From Alkalicoccus halolimnae (GTDB taxonomy: Bacteria > Bacillota > Bacilli > Bacillales > Salisediminibacteriaceae), in the NCBI RefSeq assembly GCF_008014775.2, contig NZ_CP144914.1, positions 1,488,001-1,552,000 on the forward strand: a DNA stretch of 64,000 nucleotides, given 5' to 3'. Position numbers and translations under genes: made by a program. Positions 10,862-18,931 of this stretch are shown piece by piece. Each line of letters begins with the position of its first letter. Position 1 is the stretch's first letter. The notes under the pieces were generated by a model, which saw only the letters and a list, made by a program, of their open reading frames with translations, was not told the origin of the DNA and ran no database searches.

Positions 10862-11161
10862 ATGTCTGACATTAATATTAAACCGCCGGAAGGCGACGAT
10901 AACAGAATTATTATTCCTGATGAAAACGGGGATGAACATCTTTTTGAGATATTGTTTACGTTTGACGTAGACAGTACAGGTACTTCTTATATTGTTCTGG
11001 CGCCTGAAGGGTCGAACGATGATGAAGAGACAGAGGAAGTGGAAGTTCATGCTTTTCGTTATGAAGATAAAGAAGGGGAAGATATTGCCCTTCTTCCTAT
11101 AGAAACAGAAGAAGAATGGGAAATGGTTGAAGAACTGTTAAATACTTTTACCGAAGAATAG
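10862..11161 (+). CDS. yrzB: UPF0473/DUF1292 family protein YrzB
   Basis: A 99-residue very acidic protein with the DUF1292 pattern: an ENGDEHLFEILFTFD segment, a Y-I-V-L-A-P strand and a C-terminal EEWEMVEELLNTF helix. Function is unknown in the family. A TTG at 10856 is in frame but only one base from GGAGG; the ATG at 10862 with 6-base spacing is preferred. Third gene of the ireB-ruvX-yrzB operon, followed by a terminator. Confidence 0.9.
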   Translation: MSDINIKPPEGDDNRIIIPDENGDEHLFEILFTFDVDSTGTSYIVLAPEGSNDDEETEEVEVHAFRYEDKEGEDIALLPIETEEEWEMVEELLNTFTEE

Positions 11162-11183
11162 CATGAAACATGAGTTATTTTTG

Positions 11184-11218
11184 AACCGTCCTCTTCTGGA
11201 GGGCGGTTTCTTTATTTC
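11184..11218 (+). terminator. Rho-independent terminator after yrzB
   Basis: AACCGTCCTC (11184-11193) pairs with GAGGGCGGTT (11199-11208), one G-U pair, 5-base loop, followed by a T-rich tail TTCTTTATTT. It closes the ireB-ruvX-yrzB operon. Confidence 0.9.
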
Positions 11219-11267
11219 ATTGGCTGCCTTGAAAATAAAGTAGATAAGCGATAGACGTGCGCTTTCG

Positions 11268-11400
11268 TTTCCATGGGGGCGCTTTCCAGGCGGGCCGGCC
11301 TCAGCTAATCCCGTCCTCCCTTCCGTCGGGCGGGATGGATCTTCAGCTCGTCCTTCATCGACCTGGAGTCGCTCCATCTCCACTCCAGCTCCCGGTAAAA
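11268..11400 (+). repeat. Intergenic structured repeat, copy 1
   Basis: A GC-rich element with core words GCTTTCC, GGCCTCAGC, GGATCTTCAGCTCG and GGAGTCGC in that order. It contains two hairpins: ATCCCGTCC (11308-11316) with GGGCGGGAT (11328-11336), and CTGGAGT (11363-11369) with ACTCCAG (11382-11388). It resembles the short non-coding repeats I recall scattered in Bacillus halodurans-like genomes. Other diverged copies occur at about 11565-11660, 16438-16540 and, reversed, 21556-21651. Confidence 0.6.
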
Positions 11401-11564
11401 ATACGGAGCAGGATCTGCCTTCTAATAAAGAAGATCCCTTTTTGACCATCATTCATTCTACCTCTATAAAGGGGAAGGACCATTCCTGGAGAAGGTCATT
11501 TTCATCCATCATGGTGCAGGGATCGTGCATGCGTGTCTCTGTTAAAGCTCCATGTTGTTTTTGG

Positions 11565-11660
11565 AGTGCCTGCGGCTTCCCTTATGTCCGGGAGGATCTT
11601 CCCGCTTTCTTTTCCGCAGGCGTCTCTGCCCTGGCACTGGTTTCTACCTTGGTCCCTTCT
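11565..11660 (+). repeat. Intergenic structured repeat, copy 2 (diverged)
   Basis: Contains GGGAGGATCTTCCCGCT and CGCAGGCGTCTC, aligning in order with GGGATGGATCTTCAGCT and CCTGGAGTCGC of copy 1. An 8-bp perfect inverted repeat GCCTGCGG...CCGCAGGC encloses the centre. Same orientation as copy 1. Confidence 0.45.
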
Positions 11661-12008
11661 TGATTCAACCAGCGGGCTTCCCGTATTGAAAAATCAAAAC
11701 GAAGCGGAAACCGGCCCGTGGAAGAAGGAGGTTTCCCGCAGGGCGCAGCCCACCCGGAAATCTCCTTCACAGCAGAGCTGAAGTGAAGTTTCCTATATTT
11801 ATCAACAACAGATGCTTTAACATAGCTATTTCATTAAGAGTTTTTCACATAGCTTCTCTTTAATACTGTTCATCTTCATTACATAGATTTTCCGGACAAG
11901 TAAAACTTACATTTTAGGAAATTAGAAGCCGAGCGCTATTCAATAATGTGAAATTATGCGAAAAATAAGGAGAATTATTGTATAATAACAGGGAAGGGGT
12001 GAACATTA

Positions 12009-13136
12009 TTGGAGGAGTTATCAAAAAAAGAACAAAAGAGAATTCGTAAAGAAGCCCATAAGAAAAAAGTGGAAGAAAGAAAAAAAGAAGCCGGAATTGT
12101 ACGCAGAATCGTTCTTGCAGCCATAGTCGTTTTACTGGTAGCTATAGCTGCAGTCGGCTTCGGTGCCTATCGATATGTAGCTGGAGCACTTGGTCCTGTT
12201 GACGAAAACAGTGATGAAATTAAGGAAGTGGAAATTCCTATCGGTTCCACGACTTCTTCCATTGCACATACGCTGGAAGAAGAAGGTGTCATCGATAATT
12301 CTTCATTATTCAGATATTACGTACGGTTCCAGGATGTAGAGGGGTTTCAGGCGGGAAATTATGCACTATCCCCTTCCATGAGTGCAGACGACATTATTGA
12401 AGAACTTCAGGAAGGCACTCTCTATGAAGAATATGCTGCCTCCATTACTATTCCGGAAGGGTTCTGGGCAGAACAGATTTTTGAAAGAATTGAGAATGAG
12501 ACAGACATTTCTGCTCAGGAGCTTCAAGAGTTCTCCAGAGAAGAAGAATACTTAGAAACGTTAATCGACGAATATGATATTTTGACAGAAGCCATTCTGG
12601 CTGATGAAGTTAAGCAGCCGCTTGAAGGCTATTTATTCCCTGCACGGTATGATTTTACTGAAGACGAGCTCGAGCCTCGAATTATTATTGAAACGATGGT
12701 CGAAAGAATGGATGAGGAAATAAGAGAATCCGTCCCTGAAGCAGCGGGCGAGCCTCATGAACTTCTTTCCAGAGCTTCTATTATTGAAGGAGAAGCCAGG
12801 GGGGATGAAGAAAGAAGAGGAATCTCAGGGGTAATTGAAAATCGTTTAAGAGTTCCCATGAGATTACAAATGGATCCGACAGTATCTTACGCTCACGGAG
12901 AGCGCTTTGCAAGAACGCTTACTGCATATACAGAAATAGAATCTCCATATAACACGTATCATACGGAGGGGCTGCCGGCCGGTCCAATCAATAACCCAGG
13001 AATAGAATCCATTAAGGCGGCTGCTGATCCGGAAGCTCATGATTATCTTTACTTCTATCACTCACCGGAAGGGGAAATATATTTTAACGAAACTCTTGAT
13101 CAGCATAATTCAACTGTCAATGAATATAGAGATTAA
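12009..13136 (+). CDS. mltG: Endolytic murein transglycosylase MltG (YrrL, YceG-like)
   Basis: Membrane-anchored lytic transglycosylase that cleaves nascent glycan strands near the elongation machinery. The 375 residues comprise a basic cytosolic tail (1-32), one membrane segment (about 33-56) and an extracytoplasmic YceG domain. The proposed catalytic Glu260 is in the ASIIEGEA motif, followed by GVIENRLRVPMRLQMDPTV. The C-terminal GLPAGPINNPG and YFYHSPEG segments are family hallmarks. The TTG start has AAGGGGTG 6 bases upstream. The extracytoplasmic part is unusually acidic, typical of a salt-adapted organism. Confidence 0.93.
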   Translation: MEELSKKEQKRIRKEAHKKKVEERKKEAGIVRRIVLAAIVVLLVAIAAVGFGAYRYVAGALGPVDENSDEIKEVEIPIGSTTSSIAHTLEEEGVIDNSSLFRYYVRFQDVEGFQAGNYALSPSMSADDIIEELQEGTLYEEYAASITIPEGFWAEQIFERIENETDISAQELQEFSREEEYLETLIDEYDILTEAILADEVKQPLEGYLFPARYDFTEDELEPRIIIETMVERMDEEIRESVPEAAGEPHELLSRASIIEGEARGDEERRGISGVIENRLRVPMRLQMDPTVSYAHGERFARTLTAYTEIESPYNTYHTEGLPAGPINNPGIESIKAAADPEAHDYLYFYHSPEGEIYFNETLDQHNSTVNEYRD

Positions 13137-13144
13137 TAGAAAGA

Positions 13145-13182
13145 GTGCGGTGGGAAAGCTTTTGACACCGCACTTCTTTTCA
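13145..13182 (+). terminator. Terminator after mltG
   Basis: GTGCGGTG (13145-13152) pairs with CACCGCAC (13166-13173), 13-base loop, followed by TTCTTTTC. It separates mltG from trmR. Confidence 0.85.
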
Positions 13183-13237
13183 TGATACGATGTCTCGGTT
13201 AAAACTGTGGCGCAGTTGAGCAAAGGAGCAGGAATAC

Positions 13238-13885
13238 ATGGAAACAGGAAGAAAAACGAGCGAGTATATAGCGTCATTTATTCCTCAGAGCAGCGGAATT
13301 ATCAAGGAAATGGAAGATTATGCTTCCATTTATAACATTCCTATCATGGATAAAGAAGGAATGGCAGCTCTGCTCCAATTATTGAAAATTCAACACCCTC
13401 AAAAGATACTGGAAATCGGCACGGCTATAGGTTATTCCGGTATACGAATTCTGCAGGAAAACCCCGGGTCAGAGCTTGTATCTATAGAACGGGAAGCAGA
13501 AAGAGCAGATAAAGCTGAACATTTTATCTCTCAAGCTCAATTGAAAGATAGATTTAAGCTTATTCGGGGAGATGCTCTGGAAGAGATGGATCTTGCAGCA
13601 GAAAACGGTCCTTTCGACAGTCTATTTATAGACGCTGCGAAAGGTCAGTATGAAAAATTTTTTCAGTTTTATGAACCAATGGTACGTCCGGGCGGTGTTA
13701 TCTATTCTGATAATGTCCTTTTCAAAGGGTATGTAACCGGAGAAAGTGAACCGGAAAGCAAACGAATGAAGGCATTAGCTAAACGTATCCGGTCATTTAA
13801 CGAAACGATCATGAAGGACGCAAATTTCCATTCTTATCTTTTCCCTGCAGGGGATGGTCTTCTCGTTTCAAAAAAGATTAAATAA
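13238..13885 (+). CDS. trmR: tRNA 5-hydroxyuridine methyltransferase TrmR (YrrM)
   Basis: Class I SAM-dependent O-methyltransferase of the catechol-OMT-like family 3, 215 residues. The SAM motif EIGTAIGYSGI lies at about residues 59-69, the metal-binding FIDAAKGQYEKFF follows, and YSDNVLFKG completes the site. In B. subtilis the orthologue YrrM converts 5-hydroxyuridine at wobble U34 of tRNA to 5-methoxyuridine. There, trhP1-trhP2 (yrrN-yrrO), which help make the hydroxyuridine, lie directly downstream; here udk follows instead. Family assignment firm; substrate from orthology and synteny. Confidence 0.88.
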   Translation: METGRKTSEYIASFIPQSSGIIKEMEDYASIYNIPIMDKEGMAALLQLLKIQHPQKILEIGTAIGYSGIRILQENPGSELVSIEREAERADKAEHFISQAQLKDRFKLIRGDALEEMDLAAENGPFDSLFIDAAKGQYEKFFQFYEPMVRPGGVIYSDNVLFKGYVTGESEPESKRMKALAKRIRSFNETIMKDANFHSYLFPAGDGLLVSKKIK

Positions 13886-14016
13886 CAACGATAATAGAAT
13901 AATGTAATCCAGCAAAAGACAGGCAGCTTATTCAAGAAAGCTCCGTGCACGAGCACACTGCTTTCGTTGACACCGGCACCCATCTCTTGTAATATGACGT
14001 GAAAGGATTTAAGTTT

Positions 14017-14652
14017 ATGGACAATAAACCTATTATTATCGGTGTGGCGGGAGGATCCGGTTCAGGAAAAACAACCGTCGCCCACGAAGTTTACCGACAG
14101 TTCCCCGAAAAGTCTATCCTAATGATAGAACAGGATGCATATTATCGGGATCAATCAAATCTGCCTATGGAAGAACGTCTTAAAACCAATTACGATCACC
14201 CGCTGGCTTTCGATAATGATCTGCTGATCAAACATCTTGGAAACTTACTTCAGGGGATGCCGGTTGAAAAGCCCGTCTATGACTATGCGAATCACACGCG
14301 ATCCTCAGAAGTCATCCACGTCGAAGCAAGAGACGTCATTATTCTCGAAGGTATAATGATTCTGGAAGATGACAGACTGCGGGACATGATGGATATTAAA
14401 TTATTTGTGGATACAGATTCGGATATGAGAATAATAAGAAGGCTTCTGAGAGATATTAACGAGAGAGGCCGGACGATTGATTCGGTCATTGATCAGTACA
14501 CATCAGTGGTCCGGCCTATGCACCTGCAGTTTATTGAACCTACAAAAAGATATGCTGATATAATTGTTCCTGAAGGGGGCCATAATCACGTAGCAATTGA
14601 TTTAATGGTTACCAAGATTAAAACAATTTTAGAAAATAAGTCAATGTTATAA
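14017..14652 (+). CDS. udk: Uridine kinase
   Basis: Phosphorylates uridine and cytidine in pyrimidine salvage. P-loop [12 protein letters not shown] is near the N-terminus, followed by [21 protein letters not shown] and the [16 protein letters not shown] lid region. Starting at ATG 14017 gives 211 residues, identical in length to B. subtilis Udk. An upstream in-frame GTG (13999) precedes the AAAGGA site that serves 14017 and is rejected. It lies 132 bases after trmR and just upstream of the greA promoter. Confidence 0.95.
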   Translation: MDNKPIIIGVAGGSGSGKTTVAHEVYRQFPEKSILMIEQDAYYRDQSNLPMEERLKTNYDHPLAFDNDLLIKHLGNLLQGMPVEKPVYDYANHTRSSEVIHVEARDVIILEGIMILEDDRLRDMMDIKLFVDTDSDMRIIRRLLRDINERGRTIDSVIDQYTSVVRPMHLQFIEPTKRYADIIVPEGGHNHVAIDLMVTKIKTILENKSML

Positions 14653-14657
14653 AAAAT

Positions 14658-14686
14658 TTGGCATTTATGGAAATTTTCTATATAAT
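14658..14686 (+). promoter_or_regulatory. Promoter of greA
   Basis: TTGGCA at 14658-14663, 17-base spacer, TATAAT at 14681-14686. It starts immediately after the udk stop and gives greA a leader of about 155 bases. Confidence 0.8.
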
Positions 14687-14730
14687 AACATTTAGAAAGC
14701 AGGTCAGAGTCTCAAACAGCAAAGTTATTT

Positions 14731-14800
14731 AAGCGCCCAGCTGCGTTCGTTCTTATGCGATCGTACCGGGCGCTTACCCTTTATAAGGTTTTTTGCTTTT
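14731..14800 (+). terminator. Terminator-like hairpin in the greA leader
   Basis: AAGCGCCC (14731-14738) pairs perfectly with GGGCGCTT (14768-14775). It is followed by a small CCTT/AAGG hairpin and a T6 run (about 14778-14796). It lies between the greA promoter and gene, so it may act as an attenuator. Leader transcripts from greA are known in E. coli, but no mechanism is shown for this sequence. Confidence 0.5.
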
Positions 14801-14846
14801 GTAAATGGTCCCTGCAGATTTTAATGGGATGAAGGAGAGAAACGAT

Positions 14847-15317
14847 ATGGCAGAAGATAAACACTATATGACGGAAGATGGGAAACAGAAGCTCGAGAAA
14901 GAACTGGAGCTTTTAAAAACAGAAAAAAGAAAAGAAGTAGTCGAAAGAATTAAGATTGCCCGCAGCTTTGGTGATCTTTCCGAAAACTCGGAATATGATT
15001 CTGCTAAAGAAGAGCAGGCTTTTGTAGAAGGCCGTATCTTACAGCTTGAATCAATGATCCGTAATTCAGAAATTATTGAAGAAGATACTGACGCATCGAC
15101 CGTTCAGGTAGGAAAAACCGTAAAAATTAAAGAGCTTCCTGATGGCGATGAAGAAGAATACACTATTGTTGGGCGTGCTGAAGCAGATCCTGTTGAAGGT
15201 AAGATTTCTAATGATTCTCCTATGGCGAAAAGCCTGTTCGGGAAAGCTCCCGGAGAGCAGGTTATGGTAGCTACTCCAGGAGGAGACATGAAAGTAGAAA
15301 TTATTAAAATATATTAA
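14847..15317 (+). CDS. greA: Transcription elongation factor GreA
   Basis: Stimulates RNA polymerase to cleave backtracked transcripts. The N-terminal coiled coil (about 1-75) carries the [18 protein letters not shown] tip with the acidic residues that enter the secondary channel. The C-terminal FKBP-like domain ends in [10 protein letters not shown]. The ATG at 14847 has GAAGGAGAG at correct spacing and gives 156 residues (B. subtilis 157); an upstream in-frame GTG at 14805 has no site. A strong terminator follows. Confidence 0.97.
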   Translation: MAEDKHYMTEDGKQKLEKELELLKTEKRKEVVERIKIARSFGDLSENSEYDSAKEEQAFVEGRILQLESMIRNSEIIEEDTDASTVQVGKTVKIKELPDGDEEEYTIVGRAEADPVEGKISNDSPMAKSLFGKAPGEQVMVATPGGDMKVEIIKIY

Positions 15318-15372
15318 AGACTGATAAACTAATTGTTAGGTTAATGAAGGTCTTGAAAAGCATCTGAATAAG

Positions 15373-15410
15373 AAAAAACCGTCATGAAGTATTAATCATG
15401 ACGGTTTTTT
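15373..15410 (+). terminator. Terminator after greA
   Basis: AAAAAACCGTCATGA and TCATGACGGTTTTTT form a 15-bp perfect stem with an 8-base loop. It could act in both directions. Confidence 0.95.
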
Positions 15411-15573
15411 CTGTGAATAACTCAGGAAATAAAAATATTATTATGTAAGTTCAGCTGTACTGAAAAATGTAATTTAGCAAAATAAATTTTAAAAACCGGG
15501 TTCAGGTCGAATTTTATAGGAAAATAGCTTATAATGTACGTTGAACCAGGAAAGAGTAAAGGAGGATAATACA

Positions 15574-16341
15574 TTGAGTAATAAAATACCACAGCGTACC
15601 AACGATAAAAAAAGCCGAAAAATGAATAAGGTTTTGAATATTTCTATAGGTCTTGTAGTCCTATTAATTGTCGTCGTATCAACCGGATTGTTAGTCAGTG
15701 GAGGGGGTTCCAGCAACACAGCTTCTGAAGAAAGTGAATCACAGAACAATGCGTCTGAGGAAAGCGTTGATAACAACATTTCATTAAATACGGAAACTTC
15801 CGACAGTGAAAATGAAGGCATACAAAATGAACTGAATGCCGGGCCTGAAGGCAGTGAAAATTTAAATAATGAAGAAAACCAGGAAGCTGATGAAGAATCG
15901 GAAAACAACAGCTCTGATGAAAATAACGCAAACGAAAACAACCAAAACAACCAAAACAATGTAAATAATGGAAACGATCAGAATAGTGATAACTCAGCGG
16001 AAGAGAACGAAGAGAACTCTGAAACAAATGAAGTTCCTGAAGAAGGTGAATGGGAACCAATAGGGACCTCCCAGGATAATTTTCAACTGGATTTTGAGCG
16101 TGGAAGTACGAACTGGAATGAGATGATTGAAGCAATTAGTTATGCCACGGGTCTTCCGTCGGATGAAGATGAATTAATTGTTCATCGTCTGGAAAATGGA
16201 GGAGATCAGTATTCGGTAGTCGGCACTGTCAGGGATAGAGATGAAGATCGCGATCGTCCTTATCAGGTTCGTCTGGAATGGGTGGAAGATGAAGGATGGA
16301 AGCCGGTTAGTGTTGAAAGACTGGAATCCAATCCTTATTAA
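15574..16341 (+). CDS. yrrS: YrrS family membrane-anchored protein (DUF1510)
   Basis: A 255-residue protein with a basic cytosolic tail, one membrane segment (about 24-43), a long linker (about 45-165) very rich in Glu, Asn and Ser, and a C-terminal DUF1510 domain. The domain begins near EWEPIGTSQ and ends in EGWKPVSVERL. In B. subtilis yrrS is co-transcribed with the penicillin-binding protein gene pbpI; no pbpI is present here. The TTG at 15574 has AAAGGAGG 8 bases upstream; the frame is open further back to 15541, but without a ribosome site. Function unknown. Confidence 0.85.
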   Translation: MSNKIPQRTNDKKSRKMNKVLNISIGLVVLLIVVVSTGLLVSGGGSSNTASEESESQNNASEESVDNNISLNTETSDSENEGIQNELNAGPEGSENLNNEENQEADEESENNSSDENNANENNQNNQNNVNNGNDQNSDNSAEENEENSETNEVPEEGEWEPIGTSQDNFQLDFERGSTNWNEMIEAISYATGLPSDEDELIVHRLENGGDQYSVVGTVRDRDEDRDRPYQVRLEWVEDEGWKPVSVERLESNPY

Positions 16342-16657
16342 TGGTTATAATTATTGATGTTCTGATTGAATCAATTTCGTATTAGAAGTCAGTCCAGTAA
16401 AAACCGGCTAAAGCACATGATCTTCGCTTCAGAAGGAGACTTTCCCGAGGGCTTGTCTTCAGCTGGTTTTTGCGGAGTATCTTCACTGCATTTGATTTTC
16501 AGACTGCGCTTTATCCTCCGGGAGATATCATCTTTCGCCGCACTCATTTCTATATCCGAACTTAAGCGTACATTATCTGTAAATACTCGTGTATTCATTA
16601 TGAGAAAAGCACTTATGAAATTGGTTTGATTGAATAGATAATAGATTAAATTACAGT
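16342..16657. other. Gap between yrrS and yrzA
   Basis: No supported gene. It contains a diverged intergenic repeat copy and then an AT-rich stretch. A 69-codon frame on the minus strand (16389-16598) overlies the repeat and has no ribosome site. Confidence 0.5.
16438..16540 (+). repeat. Intergenic structured repeat, copy 3 (diverged)
   Basis: Shares the ordered words ACTTTCC, GAGGGC, TCAGCT, ATCTTCA and GGGAG with copy 1 at 11268-11400. Similarity is patchy, judged by eye. Confidence 0.4.
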
Positions 16658-16694
16658 AAAAAGCTCCGTCTGGATCATGCCAGCGGAGCTTTTT
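16658..16694 (-). terminator. Terminator after yrzA
   Basis: AAAAAGCTCCG and CGGAGCTTTTT form an 11-bp stem around a 15-base loop. It lies 7 bases past the yrzA stop on the minus strand and could also stop rightward transcription. Confidence 0.9.
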
Positions 16695-16700
16695 GACTGA

Positions 16701-16910
16701 TTAGAGTTTTTGTTTGAAATGAACGGAAGCAGTAGAATATGTACGATTGGTTTTTGGATCTGTAACAATTTGATATTGCACATTATAAACTTCCAATAGC
16801 AAGTCCATGTTTATGTCAATTTTCTTCTGAATCATTTCCTCCAGTTTTTGAAGGCTGGCAGCCTCAAAAAATTCTACTTTATCATGAATAGCATCAGGTT
16901 TTAAAATCAT
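16701..16910 (-). CDS. yrzA: YrzA-like small protein (DUF2536)
   Basis: A 69-residue protein of unknown function. The segment DKVEFFEAASLQKLEEMIQK is characteristic of the DUF2536 family typified by B. subtilis YrzA (67 residues). The ATG has a GGGGGA site upstream on the minus strand. It stands alone between two terminator-like structures, in the same neighbourhood as in B. subtilis. Confidence 0.8.
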   Translation of the reverse strand: MILKPDAIHDKVEFFEAASLQKLEEMIQKKIDINMDLLLEVYNVQYQIVTDPKTNRTYSTASVHFKQKL

Positions 16911-16970
16911 TTCTTTGTTCCCCCTTTTATTCTTACTTTCTATTTTAGCGAATTATTAATAGGAAGTGCA

Positions 16971-16997
16971 ACATAAGGCAGCTATGCTGTCTTATGT
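16971..16997. other. Strong hairpin in the yrzA-mtnN divergent gap
   Basis: ACATAAGGCAG (16971-16981) pairs with CTGTCTTATGT (16987-16997), 11 bp with one G-U, loop of 5. It lies about 60 bases upstream of yrzA and 210 upstream of mtnN, where no terminator is expected. The rest of the 300-base gap shows no gene or clear promoter. Confidence 0.6.
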
Positions 16998-17210
16998 ATT
17001 TTGTAAAAGCGTTGTGAAGGCCTTCATTTAAGTTCGACTTTAATCAGGTTTTTTTTGAAGGTGCGGTAACAGAGAACTTAATCAACGTTTATGAAAAGAT
17101 GAAGGCAGCGAGCTTATAACCAGAAAGGAGAGGTGAAACTAAACTTGTCTGCAGCTGCTCCAACGGGTTAAAATTGTACAAGCAATGTAGAGAATAGAAA
17201 GGGTGGGACC

Positions 17211-17912
17211 ATGCGTATAGGAATTATTGGAGCGATGGAGGAAGAGGTAGAACTTCTGAAGTCGGAAATGAGCGGAGTAGCCGAAACGCTGCTTGCCGGA
17301 TGTGAATTTTTCGAAGGGCGCCTGCGTGGCGTAAACGTTGTAGTGGCTAAATCAGGAATTGGCAAAGTGAACGCCGCAATAAGTACAACACTGATGAACC
17401 AGCTTTTCTACCCGGACTATATTATTAATACAGGATCAGCAGGGGGATTTCACAAAGAACTTCAAGTAGGAGATATCGTTGTATCAAATGAAGTCAGGTA
17501 CAATGATGTTGATGCGACAGTATTCGGCTATGAATTCGGGCAGGTGCCGCGCATGCCTTCTTTTTACGAGCCCAATGAATTTCTTATAGCAAGCGCAAAA
17601 GAGTGTGCAGATGAAATTGGCATTCATTCTGTAGAGGGATTGGTTATTTCAGGAGATTCCTTTATAAGCTCTGAAGAACAGGAAGCAATAATTCGCAGTC
17701 ACTTTGCTGCAGCCTTTGCTTCAGAAATGGAAGCAGGAGCGATAGCTCAGGTTTGTTATCAGTTTCAAGTCCCTTTTGTCATCATTCGAGCATTATCTGA
17801 CATAGCAGGACAGGATGCAAAGATATCTTACGATCAATTTTTGGAAACAGCTTCAGTTAATTCAGCTAATATGGTTCTTCTTATGCTTGAAGATATACGC
17901 AGAAAAGGCTGA
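17211..17912 (+). CDS. mtnN: 5'-methylthioadenosine/S-adenosylhomocysteine nucleosidase
   Basis: Cleaves adenine from MTA and SAH, linking methylation and polyamine synthesis to methionine recycling. The 233 residues have the GIIGAMEEEVELL start (Glu12 region), NTGSAGGF, the ribose-binding EMEAGA with Glu174 and the catalytic acid near Asp197 in ALSDIAG. In B. subtilis mtnN sits in the CymR-controlled yrrT-mtnN-mccA-mccB operon; those partners are absent here and a terminator follows. GGGTGGG precedes the ATG. Confidence 0.95.
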   Translation: MRIGIIGAMEEEVELLKSEMSGVAETLLAGCEFFEGRLRGVNVVVAKSGIGKVNAAISTTLMNQLFYPDYIINTGSAGGFHKELQVGDIVVSNEVRYNDVDATVFGYEFGQVPRMPSFYEPNEFLIASAKECADEIGIHSVEGLVISGDSFISSEEQEAIIRSHFAAAFASEMEAGAIAQVCYQFQVPFVIIRALSDIAGQDAKISYDQFLETASVNSANMVLLMLEDIRRKG

Positions 17913-17940
17913 ATAAAAAATATTACTCCTTTTTAAAGCA

Positions 17941-17990
17941 GTAAAAAGGGCTGACAGCACACGAATGTGATGACAGCCCAAGCTTTTTAC
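17941..17990 (+). terminator. Terminator after mtnN
   Basis: GTAAAAA-GGGCTG (17941-17953) pairs with CAGCCC and TTTTTAC (17974-17990) with an inner CAC/GTG extension, followed by TTTTTATG. Confidence 0.8.
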
Positions 17991-18064
17991 TTTTTATGCA
18001 ACCTTTTTTCCTCCTGCCGCACGGGTTAGCCAACCGGATATTTCAGTAAATATAAAGTATCACT

Positions 18065-18703
18065 TTAAAAGGAGGAAGATCCTGCTTTTTTTATCTCTTC
18101 GAGAGCATGATGGAGAATTCTGGCAGTGAGCCCCCAAATAATATATCCGTTAATTCGATAAAATTTTTCGTGAATGATCCCGGCACTCCAAGGATATTTT
18201 TCACCATTGGGTATTAAATGGTATGGAAATCCTTCCTCAGGCTGGACAGAGAGGTTAATCTTATGTTCCTGGGGAGTAATATTCATCAAATCTTTTAATG
18301 GTACTGTGAAAATTTCTTTTACTTCATCAGGATTGACATGAAATGATTCATCTTCCACAATTTCTCCTAAATAAGCAAAGATCATGGATTTAGAAGGTGT
18401 TACCAGATAATCAAGTTCACCTGTGATGGAAACAGATTGAGATGATACTCCAATCTCTTCACATAGTTCTCTGACAGCTGCGTCAGAAGCAGTGAGGTCA
18501 GTTTTATCTACTTTCCCTCCTGGAAAACAGATTTCTCCAGGCTGAGGAACATGATCAGAGCGGACTTCGAAAATTACATGGACACTGCCGTTTATTCTCA
18601 TAAGAGGGACGAATATGGAATATCGCCGATAATTTTCGGAATCCAGAACAGAGGCTTTCCGCCTCTGAAAATAGTAATAAACATCTTTTGACAGCTGATT
18701 CAA
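18065..18703 (-). CDS. Nudix hydrolase, coenzyme A pyrophosphatase type
   Basis: A soluble 212-residue Nudix protein. It carries the UPF0035 signature seen in CoA/NADH pyrophosphatases (EVRSDHVPQPGEICFPGG) running into a Nudix box that ends REL-CEEIG. The usual first glutamate of the box is an aspartate here. The frame is open to an ATG at 18730, but the AAGGAGGGG site lies inside that extension and points to the TTG at 18703. Probably hydrolyses CoA or similar nucleotides; the substrate is inferred. It stands alone, convergent with mtnN. Confidence 0.85.
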   Translation of the reverse strand: MNQLSKDVYYYFQRRKASVLDSENYRRYSIFVPLMRINGSVHVIFEVRSDHVPQPGEICFPGGKVDKTDLTASDAAVRELCEEIGVSSQSVSITGELDYLVTPSKSMIFAYLGEIVEDESFHVNPDEVKEIFTVPLKDLMNITPQEHKINLSVQPEEGFPYHLIPNGEKYPWSAGIIHEKFYRINGYIIWGLTARILHHALEEIKKAGSSSF

Positions 18704-18796
18704 AAAGGCCCCTCCTTTCCGTATATTCATAACAATATTGTATCATGTACAACGGTATAAGTCGCTTTCCTTCCCCTTCGGATAAAGGGGGGCAAT

Positions 18797-18856
18797 ATGG
18801 AGAATCGATCTCAAAAGCTGGAGCAGCTGCCGACATCAAAAAATAGTAAACTTTAA
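18797..18856 (+). CDS. Possible 19-codon mini-ORF
   Basis: An ATG at 18797 follows a strong AAGGGGGGC site by 4 bases and opens a 19-residue lysine- and serine-rich peptide ending at TAA 18854-18856. It ends just before the promoter of the next gene. No similarity is recognised. It could be a leader peptide or chance. Confidence 0.2.
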   Translation: MENRSQKLEQLPTSKNSKL

Positions 18857-18874
18857 CAGCTTAGGGAAATTCAC

Positions 18875-18903
18875 TTGGCTAATGGCGACACTTCCGCTAT
18901 AAT
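18875..18903 (+). promoter_or_regulatory. Promoter of the HPr-like gene
   Basis: TTGGCT (18875-18880), 17-base spacer, TATAAT (18898-18903). Its position shows that translation cannot start at the open-frame beginning (18875) and supports the GTG at 18932. Confidence 0.8.
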
Positions 18904-18931
18904 AAAACAAATAAACCATGGGAGGGATTAC

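Larger units (their letters stand above)
11219..12008. other. 790-base gene-free region rich in inverted repeats
   Basis: No convincing gene. The stretch is mostly two diverged copies of a structured repeat (entries below), plus a further inverted pair GAAGGAGGTTTCC / GGAAATCTCCTTC around 11726-11771. The last 200 bases are AT-rich and lead to the mltG start. TATAAT at 11981-11986 is a plausible -10 for mltG, but no clear -35 is seen. Short open frames here lack ribosome sites and coincide with the repeats. Confidence 0.6.

Noticed and set aside
11257-11781. Several 60-100 codon frames on both strands
   Set aside because: They coincide with GC-rich intergenic repeats, which open frames on both strands; no ribosome sites.
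15695-16135. Minus-strand frame opposite yrrS
   Set aside because: Product of the repetitive Glu/Asn-rich linker of yrrS read backwards.
17021-17121. Open stretch before mtnN that reads like a protein C-terminus (ends EKMKAASL)
   Set aside because: It has no in-frame start codon. A remnant of yrrT was considered but no match could be recognised.
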